DNA from: UBA932 sp031548545
GTDB lineage: Bacteria; Bacteroidota; Bacteroidia; Bacteroidales; UBA932
Reading direction: 5' to 3'
Assembly (NCBI GenBank): GCA_031548545.1
Contig: JAVBQY010000017.1
Location: 27,335-91,334, forward strand
Length of the DNA: 64,000 nucleotides
Shown piece after piece: positions 58,762-64,000 of the stretch. Both the position numbers and the translations under genes were made by a program. Numbering within the stretch: position 1 is the first letter of the stretch; the number at the start of each line of letters is the position of its first letter. The notes under the pieces are model-generated. The model had not been told where the DNA came from, ran no database searches, and worked only from the letters and a program-made list of their open reading frames with translations.

Positions 58762-59108
58762 TAAACAGGTTGCAACCCTTCGTTATACAATATGCCTACG
58801 GTTTTAAACATGGAATAGGGCGTACGCAATATGATCATGTCGTTTTCTTCCGCCAGGGCAATCATTTCGGGTTCTATAGACTTGTTTCGCACAAATAGTA
58901 TTACCTGCACATCCGACATTTCCGCCGTGCGTATGGATTGCAGGTTGGTCAGTCCGGTGATCAGCATGAAATCGCAATGTTTCAGTGTCAGCACGTCACT
59001 CATCAGGTCAGATGCAAAAGCATGCCGGATCTCCGTTCCGGCATCAATACGGTTATGGCCGCACATTACTTCTCCATCCACAGCTTGTATAATATCTGAA
59101 AGTTTCAT
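58758..59108 (-). CDS. DRTGG-domain protein 1 of the hydrogenase cluster
   Basis: A 116-residue protein of the same family as 56646-56984: MKLSDIIQAVDGEVMCGH, then IRHAFASDLMSDVLTL, and VILFVRNKSIEPEMIALAEENDMIILRTPYSMFKTVG. This is a complete small DRTGG domain. It is the first gene of the ten-gene array, with a promoter element 16 nt upstream and a 31-bp inverted-repeat region over it. Overlaps the next gene by 4 bp. The ligand is unknown. Cytoplasmic. Confidence 0.82.
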   Translation of the reverse strand: MKLSDIIQAVDGEVMCGHNRIDAGTEIRHAFASDLMSDVLTLKHCDFMLITGLTNLQSIRTAEMSDVQVILFVRNKSIEPEMIALAEENDMIILRTPYSMFKTVGILYNEGLQPVY

Positions 59109-59118
59109 GGGTTAAAGA

Positions 59119-59149
59119 TTTATACAAATATAGAAATTTTTTGTATAAA
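59119..59149. promoter_or_regulatory. 10+10 bp inverted repeat at the hydrogenase operon promoter
   Basis: TTTATACAAA (59119-59128) and its exact complement TTTGTATAAA (59140-59149) are 11 nt apart. The left arm overlaps the minus-strand -7 element at 59125-59132. The arms differ from the Rex (TTGTGA/TCACAA) and Crp/Fnr types. A candidate operator for the whole array. Confidence 0.65.
59125..59132 (-). promoter_or_regulatory. Candidate -7 element of the hydrogenase array
   Basis: On the minus strand the sequence reads TATATTTG, a TAnnTTTG match, giving a leader of about 13 nt. No -33 element at the expected spacing is evident, so an activator may be needed. Confidence 0.6.
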
Positions 59150-59266
59150 AATTTGGCGGATTCAAAAAAAGTAATCAATTTTGCAACAGATTTTTAGACC
59201 ACCAACTTTTGCCACATTTAAAATTGACTTCAAAGTTCTTGTTAGAAATTTAAAACCACCACTGTT

Positions 59267-59740
59267 ATGGGCCGCTCAGCTGCTTTGACTTTTGAAACTT
59301 CTGTTAGTGAAGATATGAAAGAGGTGTTATTACGTATAGATCTATTAGAGAAGCATATAGATCGCCGCTTCGCCGAATCTGACCGTCGTTTTGCAGACTA
59401 CGACCGCAGGTTCAATGAAATGCGGGCAGATTCCAACCGTCGCTTTGATGAGACGCATGCGCAAATCAACCAACAGGCGGTAGAATTTAACCGCCGCTTT
59501 GACGAAGCGCTGGCAGATTCCAACCGTCGCTTTGAAGAAGCACAGACAGCATCTGACCGTCGTTTCACGGAGGCACAGGCCTCACTCGACATGCGATTCA
59601 AGGATACCCAGGCTGCAATGGACTTGCGCTTTAAGGATATGCAGGAGGCTTCCGGCCGGCAATTCAATCAGATGATGTGGATGCTGGGTGCCGTACTAAC
59701 CATTATGACCGCCAGTGTGATTAAATTAATCTTCAGTTGA
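59267..59740 (+). CDS. Tail-anchored hendecad-repeat coiled-coil protein
   Basis: 157 residues. Residues about 30-130 are a continuous helix made of repeats beginning (D/N)RRF: first 7-residue units (DRRFAES, DRRFADY), then 11-residue units (NRRFDEALADS, NRRFEEAQTAS, DRRFTEAQASL, DMRFKDTQAAM, DLRFKDMQEAS). Eleven-residue periodicity gives a nearly straight or right-handed coiled coil. The C-terminus ends in a membrane helix (MMWMLGAVLTIMTASVIKLIF). The repeats are visible in the DNA too (GACCGTCGTTT and AACCGTCGCTTTG words). No function known. Its end overlaps the convergent tcdA gene by 15 bp. Confidence 0.8.
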   Translation: MGRSAALTFETSVSEDMKEVLLRIDLLEKHIDRRFAESDRRFADYDRRFNEMRADSNRRFDETHAQINQQAVEFNRRFDEALADSNRRFEEAQTASDRRFTEAQASLDMRFKDTQAAMDLRFKDMQEASGRQFNQMMWMLGAVLTIMTASVIKLIFS

Positions 59741-60451
59741 TATAATATCGGTAATCACCGCCTGTGCACAAAGACAACCGAATACGGCGGGCAGATAAGA
59801 AATAGTGCCCACAATGGACTTCTTATTCTGTTCGTTTACCAGTTCTATGGCTTTCCGCTCAGGTAATTCCGTGGAAAAAACCACCTTCACCCCTTTTTTA
59901 ATCCCCTGCTCCCGTCCTAAACGCTTACGCAACTGGTGCGCCAACGGACAATTGTATGATTTTGAGATGTCGGCGATTTTAACGGCTGCCGCATCATACT
60001 TGGCGCCGGCGCCCATGGCGCTAACAATGGGAATATTAGCGCGGACGCAATGGGTGATCAGGGCTATTTTCGGCGCCAGGGTATCAATGGCGTCCACTAC
60101 ATAATCGAATCCTGCTCCTTGAAAATTAAAAACAGAAGACAGATTTTCCTCATTTAAAAATACCTGATGAATCGTGAGTTTCAGGGCCGGATTGATATCT
60201 CGCAGCCGTTGGGCCATCACTTCCGCCTTAGGCTGGCCTATGGTACTGTCCAGGGCTAATAATTGGCGGTTTTTATTGGTTTCGCTAACCGTATCGGCAT
60301 CTACGATAGTAAGCTGCCCAACGCCTGCACGGCATAACATTTCTGCCGCATAGGCGCCTACGCCGCCCACGCCTACGACCAATACATGGGAGGCTTGTAA
60401 TTGAGCCATGGCCTTTTCCCCCATGAGCAATAATGTTCTATCTACCCACAT
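59726..60451 (-). CDS. tcdA: tRNA threonylcarbamoyladenosine dehydratase (TcdA/CsdL)
   Basis: A 241-residue E1-like ThiF/MoeB/HesA family enzyme. The nucleotide-binding motif is VVGVGGVGAYAAEMLCRAG (25-43), then IVDADTVSETNKNRQLLAL, and DYVVDAIDTLAPKIALI. The C-terminus YLPAVFGCLCAQAVI carries the conserved cysteine-containing end. TcdA ATP-dependently dehydrates t6A37 of tRNAs to the cyclic form ct6A. Together with mtaB (34870-36138), two t6A-modifying enzymes are in the window. It precedes mazG in the opposite order: mazG is upstream on the same strand, with a 31-bp gap. Confidence 0.93.
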   Translation of the reverse strand: MWVDRTLLLMGEKAMAQLQASHVLVVGVGGVGAYAAEMLCRAGVGQLTIVDADTVSETNKNRQLLALDSTIGQPKAEVMAQRLRDINPALKLTIHQVFLNEENLSSVFNFQGAGFDYVVDAIDTLAPKIALITHCVRANIPIVSAMGAGAKYDAAAVKIADISKSYNCPLAHQLRKRLGREQGIKKGVKVVFSTELPERKAIELVNEQNKKSIVGTISYLPAVFGCLCAQAVITDIISTED

Positions 60452-60482
60452 GCTAATTACAAATTATATTTTTCTTGTATCT

Positions 60483-61256
60483 CTAATTTCCTAATACTTT
60501 CTTCGCCTCTTCCCATATTTCATCCATTTCGGTCAGGGACATGTCTTTAAGATTACGCCCCTGTTTAATGGTCTGCTGTTCCAGGTAGCCGAAGCGTTGC
60601 CTGAATTTCATATTCGTACGCTCCAGCGCCGTATCCGGATTCAGGTCATACAGCCGGGCAGCGTTTACCACAGAAAATAGGAAATCACCCAGCTCCTTCT
60701 CTGCCTTATCCCTATCGTTGTTTTCAAATTCCGCCTTTAATTCGCCGAGCTCCTCATTAACCTTATCCCAGACCTGTGCACGTTCTTCCCAGTCGAAGCC
60801 GACAGCCCGGGCCTTGTCCTGCATACGATAAGCCTTAACCAGTGAGGGCATGGAGTCCGGCACACCGGAAAGTACGGTTTTATTGCCATCCTTTTCTTTG
60901 GTTTTCAGCTGTTCCCAGTTTTGAATGACTTCACCGGCATGTTTTACCGCAGTATCGCCAAATACATGCGGATGTCTGTATATAAGCTTGTCGCATAGCT
61001 TATTAATAACATCATCTATAGTAAATTTTTGCTGCTCTTCTCCTATCTTTGCATAAAAGACGATATGCAGGAGAATATCACCCAGCTCCTTACAAATATT
61101 GTCCATATCCTGTTTCAGGATGGCATCGCTGAGTTCATAGGTCTCTTCAATGGTAAGCGGCCGCAGGCTATCAAGGGTCTGCTCCCGGTCCCACGGGCAT
61201 TTTTCACGCAATTGATCCATGATCTCAAGCAAGCGATTAAATGATGTTGAATGCAT
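60483..61256 (-). CDS. mazG: Nucleoside triphosphate pyrophosphohydrolase MazG
   Basis: A 257-residue MazG with two tandem all-alpha NTP-PPase domains. Domain 1 has CPWDREQTLDSLRPLTIEETYELSDAI with the EExxE-like acidic site and ELGDILLHIVFYAKIGEE. Domain 2 has VNEELGELKAEFENND and KELGDFLFSVVNAARLY. MazG hydrolyses NTPs to NMPs and PPi, limiting aberrant nucleotides and (p)ppGpp-linked death. Complete length. It is flanked upstream by GAATAGTGAAT repeats that separate it from the SAM-hydrolase-family gene. Confidence 0.94.
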   Translation of the reverse strand: MHSTSFNRLLEIMDQLREKCPWDREQTLDSLRPLTIEETYELSDAILKQDMDNICKELGDILLHIVFYAKIGEEQQKFTIDDVINKLCDKLIYRHPHVFGDTAVKHAGEVIQNWEQLKTKEKDGNKTVLSGVPDSMPSLVKAYRMQDKARAVGFDWEERAQVWDKVNEELGELKAEFENNDRDKAEKELGDFLFSVVNAARLYDLNPDTALERTNMKFRQRFGYLEQQTIKQGRNLKDMSLTEMDEIWEEAKKVLGN

Positions 61257-61305
61257 AATATAATGAATAATGAATAGTGAATAGTGAATAATGAATAGTG
61301 AGGCA
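61257..61305. repeat. GAATAATGAATAGTGAATAGT tandem repeats
   Basis: Five to six imperfect copies of a 9-11-nt word between the SAM-hydrolase and mazG genes. It is the same repeat family as at 48071-48165, and in one frame it translates as HYSLFIIHYS-like peptide. Confidence 0.7.
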
Positions 61306-61313
61306 AGTGAATA

Positions 61314-62081
61314 TTACGAGAATTTTACCCGGACGGAGGCGCCGGTAACAAGGCCTTCCAATTGTTCCAGGTCAGACCGGCAACGGGCGAATTCCAAGAA
61401 GCCGGCGCTATTGAATAATCCTAATAATTCTCCGGTAGCCGCATCACTGTAGTAGGATGCAATGCGTTGTATTTTCAGGAACGGAAGATAGAGAATGATT
61501 TCGAATTGACGCCCCCGGCATACGCGGTCAAATAGTTCTTTACTGATGTTACTGTGCGCATTACCGTATGAATCAAAATAGACAACCTGCCCGTTAATAC
61601 CGTTATTATCATAAGTCGGCAACCCGCCGAAAGCCTTTTTCAAGCTACAAGGGGTTCCGGCTACTCCGGTGCGCTTATCCGATACGGCTTTCAGCGCCCT
61701 GGTAAATGCCGGCAAAGCCCGGAAGGCCGCCGGTGAAAGATCCAGTGGCAGCGCCACGCAAAGCTCAGGTATAGCGTTCTCCAATAAGAGATTAAACATC
61801 CCGTCATTAGGTCCTGCAAAGAAATGACCGGCAAATTTTACCAGCACCAGTTCCTGTTCCGGCGAAGGTTCGCTATTCACCCCGATTAAATGCAGGCTGC
61901 CCTGCGGGAAGTGCGGATAGGCCAGCCTCAGTATCATAGCCGCTTCTGTCGTATTGAACGGCTGGATATTATGGCTGATATCTATGATCTGTACGTCCGG
62001 GCAAACCGAAAGTAAACCTCCCTTGAGGGAACCCGTATAATAATCAGAACGATGCCAATCGGTTGTAAGCGTAACAATCAT
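61314..62081 (-). CDS. SAM hydrolase/halogenase-family protein (DUF62)
   Basis: A 255-residue member of the SAM hydroxide adenosyltransferase/fluorinase family. It starts MIVTLTTDWHRSDYYTGSLKG, matching the family N-terminus exactly with the Asp that positions the SAM ribose. It continues VQIIDISHNIQPFNTTEAAMILRLA and FAGPNDGMFNLLLENAI. Most bacterial members hydrolyse SAM to adenosine and methionine. The N-terminal match fixes the ATG. A perfect -7 element ends 4 nt before it, so the mRNA is predicted to be leaderless. It is upstream of mazG on the same strand. Confidence 0.9.
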   Translation of the reverse strand: MIVTLTTDWHRSDYYTGSLKGGLLSVCPDVQIIDISHNIQPFNTTEAAMILRLAYPHFPQGSLHLIGVNSEPSPEQELVLVKFAGHFFAGPNDGMFNLLLENAIPELCVALPLDLSPAAFRALPAFTRALKAVSDKRTGVAGTPCSLKKAFGGLPTYDNNGINGQVVYFDSYGNAHSNISKELFDRVCRGRQFEIILYLPFLKIQRIASYYSDAATGELLGLFNSAGFLEFARCRSDLEQLEGLVTGASVRVKFS

Positions 62082-62085
62082 GCAA

Positions 62086-62093
62086 CAAAGGTA
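62086..62093 (-). promoter_or_regulatory. Candidate -7 element for the SAM-hydrolase gene (leaderless)
   Basis: On the minus strand the sequence reads TACCTTTG, exact consensus, 4 nt from the ATG. The start codon is fixed by protein homology, so the leader would be 0-1 nt. Confidence 0.65.
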
Positions 62094-62177
62094 GGAAAAA
62101 AAAGAGATTCGGAAATAATGAAAGTAGGAAATCAGTCCCTTTCAGCGCCGGAAATTTTAAATAATTAACGTTGCGAA

Positions 62178-62209
62178 TTTGTAGCCCGTTAAATTACTCC
62201 CTACCTTTA
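62178..62209 (+). promoter_or_regulatory. Candidate promoter of the T9SS cargo gene
   Basis: TTTG (62178-62181) and TACCTTTA (62202-62209, one mismatch from TAnnTTTG) are 20 nt apart, a spacing normal for Bacteroidetes -33/-7 pairs. The ATG follows at 62232. Confidence 0.55.
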
Positions 62210-62231
62210 CTCATTATTTATTTAACTCACT

Positions 62232-63269
62232 ATGAGAAAATTATTCTTTTTATCTTTGTTTTATCTTCCGTTGGCCTTATATGCCCAACCGAAAATGACT
62301 TATGAAAGCCATGGCCTGCACCCGGGTACCGTAAATGCCATGCAACAAACGCAATATATTGCACCGGGTAATGGAGGAGCTCAGGTAGTTTGGGATTACA
62401 GCGCCTTGCTCCCCACAGGGCCAGCAGAAACCAGTGAAGCGCTATCCGCAATGAACACAGACCGTACCATGGTTTCCAATGCGGCCGGCGGGCGCTTTTC
62501 CTACAATTGCAATTCACAGGGCAATGTATTTGAAAGTTACCAGGACGAAACGCAAACTGTTGTTTACGAGCAGCCTATAACTAAGGTGAGTTACCCCTTT
62601 ACTTATGGAGATAAACTGTCAGGCATCTTTTCCGCCCGCACCACCTATCCGAATGCCTCTATCGAACACCGTATGGCAGGCGCTTATTCATCGGAGGCCG
62701 ACGCTTTCGGTACATTGATCATGCCCGGCGGACAGGAGTTAAACAATGTATTGCGCCTGAAAACCGTTGAAAAATACATAGAAGAACGCTGCGAAAGGTC
62801 CGAAGTGGAAATGGTGAAATATTTGTGGTATATCCAGGAGCACCGTTATCCCGTGTTTGTAACCTGGGATATCAACTATCGCTATGCCGACGGACGGACT
62901 GTGGTTAACCAAGCGTCTTTCTATACTGCTTCTGATTTACAGCAGGATAACGATACGCCGGAGGTTGATCCGTCGTTTACCGCCGCCCTTGCGTCCGGCA
63001 ATGAGGACAATGCGATTCTTTATACCGTATCACCGAATCCCTACAGTGATTATTTCTACCTGAGCTACTCATTAGAACAGCCCGTAAACGTAAACATTAC
63101 CCTCTATTCATTATATGGCACCCCTATCGCTACGCTGGTGAATAATCAAATACAACAGGGTCTGCAATATATAACATACAGTCCGCGCAACAATGAAATC
63201 TCCGGTATTTACTATCTGCGGCTGCAATTTGGAGACAAAGTGTACGTAAAAGCCTTGATTAAAGATTAA
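62232..63269 (+). CDS. T9SS type A sorting domain protein
   Basis: 345 residues with signal peptide MRKLFFLSLFYLPLALYAQ. The central part (PKMTYESHGLHPGTVNAM onwards) is a beta-rich domain of unknown function with aromatic strands. The last 75 residues form a type IX secretion C-terminal domain: YTVSPNPYSDYFYLSYSL, then VNITLYSLYGTPIATL and GIYYLRLQFGDKVYVKALIKD. T9SS exports such proteins across the outer membrane and usually anchors them to the surface after removing the CTD. Cargo function is unknown. Monocistronic with its own promoter. Confidence 0.87.
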   Translation: MRKLFFLSLFYLPLALYAQPKMTYESHGLHPGTVNAMQQTQYIAPGNGGAQVVWDYSALLPTGPAETSEALSAMNTDRTMVSNAAGGRFSYNCNSQGNVFESYQDETQTVVYEQPITKVSYPFTYGDKLSGIFSARTTYPNASIEHRMAGAYSSEADAFGTLIMPGGQELNNVLRLKTVEKYIEERCERSEVEMVKYLWYIQEHRYPVFVTWDINYRYADGRTVVNQASFYTASDLQQDNDTPEVDPSFTAALASGNEDNAILYTVSPNPYSDYFYLSYSLEQPVNVNITLYSLYGTPIATLVNNQIQQGLQYITYSPRNNEISGIYYLRLQFGDKVYVKALIKD

Positions 63270-63295
63270 TTAACGTTGATGTTCAAAAAAATAAC

Positions 63296-63303
63296 TAACT
63301 TTG
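63296..63303 (+). promoter_or_regulatory. Candidate -7 element for the small lipoprotein gene
   Basis: TAACTTTG matches TAnnTTTG. A TTG lies 17 nt upstream (63276-63278). The start codon at 63338 is 34 nt downstream. Confidence 0.6.
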
Positions 63304-63337
63304 TTCCTGTTAAAAAAATACATATAAATTATATTTT

Positions 63338-63841
63338 ATGAAAATGTTGAAAAAAATTTCTATTTTAGCTTTAGGCTTAAGCTTAGTACTGAGCTCTTGC
63401 AAGAAAGATGAAGAAACAGATTATCGCGATGTGCTGGTAGGCAATTACACTGTATCAGCTGTCGTAACCGTTCCCGGCCAGCCTGTAATGGAGATTCCCG
63501 GTATTACAGTGACAGCCAGTAAGTCAGGAGATATTAATATGCAGGTGTCAGCTAACATCGCCGTTCCTCCCGTTATTATTCAAAACTTGCAATTGGTTAT
63601 TAAAAATGGAGCGCTGGACCCCTTGGATCCTTCATTCGCTATGGCTTCCTTTACTGTTCCGGAACAAACTATTACCGTTTTGGGAACACCATACCAATTC
63701 AAAGGCAATGGTAGCAGCCTCAGCCTCTCCTCCGATGCATCTTTATCCAACACCGCTCTGGGAAAAAATGCTAGAATCTACTTGACCAGCACTGGTACTC
63801 CTGCCATTACAATCGTAATTGCCCCTACTCTGCCACAGTAA
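63338..63841 (+). CDS. Small lipoprotein of unknown function
   Basis: 167 residues. The signal MKMLKKISILALGLSLVLSSCKKD ends in a lipobox, with Lys-Lys-Asp-Glu-Glu after the Cys. In Bacteroidetes, acidic or charged residues there often direct lipoproteins to the outer membrane or surface. The mature part is beta-rich (VGNYTVSAVVTVPGQPVMEIPG, SGDINMQVSANIAVPPVIIQ), compatible with a small barrel or Ig-like fold. The two ATGs (63338, 63344) differ by two codons only. Not recognised further. A hairpin with a long T-run follows. Confidence 0.7.
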   Translation: MKMLKKISILALGLSLVLSSCKKDEETDYRDVLVGNYTVSAVVTVPGQPVMEIPGITVTASKSGDINMQVSANIAVPPVIIQNLQLVIKNGALDPLDPSFAMASFTVPEQTITVLGTPYQFKGNGSSLSLSSDASLSNTALGKNARIYLTSTGTPAITIVIAPTLPQ

Positions 63842-63859
63842 GCTCTTCCAAAATAACCT

Positions 63860-63900
63860 AAAGAGGGTGTCCAAAAAGTTTTTGGGCACTCTTTTTTTTT
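63860..63900 (+). terminator. Long hairpin with T-run after the lipoprotein gene
   Basis: AAAGAG-gg-TGTCCAAAAA pairs with TTTTTGGGCACTCTTT (one G-U pair, two-base bulge), followed by ten T residues. As a terminator it is strong. GAGGGTGTCC/GGGCACTC is also the kind of end seen in insertion sequences. Confidence 0.75.
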
Positions 63901-63984
63901 GTTTCATTTTTTCGTAAAATAGTTAGTCAAAAATTTGTATATTAATTTGATTAATAGTATCTTAGTGTCATAAAACAATAATTT

Positions 63985-64000
63985 ATGGCCAAGGTAGTTT
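63985..64000 (+). CDS. Start of a truncated CDS, possibly a transposase
   Basis: ATGGCCAAGGTAGTTT reads M-A-K-V-V and runs off the window edge. The 85-nt AT-rich leader follows the long hairpin at 63860-63900. The N-terminus MAKVV together with a GGGTGTCC-like hairpin is compatible with an IS1182-type insertion sequence common in Bacteroidetes, but five residues are far too few to identify it. Confidence 0.35.

Noticed and set aside
1..64000. CRISPR arrays, riboswitches, prophage or plasmid genes
   Set aside because: Both strands were scanned for regular direct repeats with spacers, known riboswitch cores and phage or plasmid genes; none was convincing.

Overview
The window is a gene-dense stretch of a Bacteroidota chromosome, most likely an anaerobic, fermentative member of the Bacteroidales. 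The evidence is: many TAnnTTTG promoter -7 elements of the Bacteroidetes type, weak Shine-Dalgarno sequences, a protein with a type IX secretion C-terminal domain (62232-63269), an S46 dipeptidyl peptidase, Kdo synthesis genes (kdsA, kdsC), many Cys-anchored lipoproteins, ATP-type PEP carboxykinase, and a complete oxygen-sensitive [FeFe]-hydrogenase set. I cannot name the genus. No gene-free stretch exceeds about 300 bases. I saw no CRISPR array, prophage or rRNA. There is one tRNA gene.

Layout. 1-6140: DUF2520 protein, kdsC and maf, then overlapping recQ and WRN-type exonuclease genes on the minus strand, then pckA with a terminator. 6190-13550: a beta-barrel protein, a zinc-ribbon membrane protein, and a minus-strand run (CotH lipoprotein, HAD phosphatase, amino-acid permease, VOC protein, flavin-binding protein, secreted carbonic anhydrase), then a small DMT protein. 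13610-23780: three paralogous DUF3089 lipoprotein hydrolases and two paralogous membrane-anchored AraC regulators surround a uracil permease / PreA-type dihydropyrimidine dehydrogenase unit and a 659-residue secreted protein of unknown function. 23900-26310: a Crp/Fnr regulator diverges from hcp over a perfect palindrome. 26340-36250: glycerate kinase, LPG-synthase-like membrane protein, SirB1-like protein, nucleoside phosphorylase, kdsA, cardiolipin synthase, DPP11-type peptidase, mtaB and tRNA-Val. 36360-41470: an H1-like basic/acidic protein, rarA, an AlkD-like repair protein and a DEAD-box helicase.

41460-59150 holds the hydrogenase block. The maturases hydE, hydF and hydG lie on the minus strand, with a FadL-type porin and an oxidoreductase between hydE and hydF, and a membrane-anchored 5'-nucleotidase between hydG and hydF. 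Next comes a ten-gene minus-strand array: DRTGG protein, GHKL ATPase, HydS-like [FeFe]-hydrogenase homologue, second DRTGG protein, PHP phosphoesterase, second GHKL ATPase, [2Fe-2S] ferredoxin, then hydB, hydA and hydC of the trimeric bifurcating hydrogenase. The HydS-like protein keeps all four H-cluster cysteines but has lost the proton-relay cysteine and other outer-sphere residues, as expected for a sensor. I infer that it, the ATPases and the PHP/DRTGG proteins sense H2 or redox state and control the hydrogenase. A 10+10 bp inverted repeat overlaps the predicted promoter of the array. This module is the most interesting system in the window.

59260-64000: a hendecad-repeat coiled-coil membrane protein, tcdA, mazG, a SAM-hydrolase-family gene with a predicted leaderless mRNA, the T9SS cargo protein, a small lipoprotein, and at the right edge a long hairpin and the first codons of a gene that may be a transposase.
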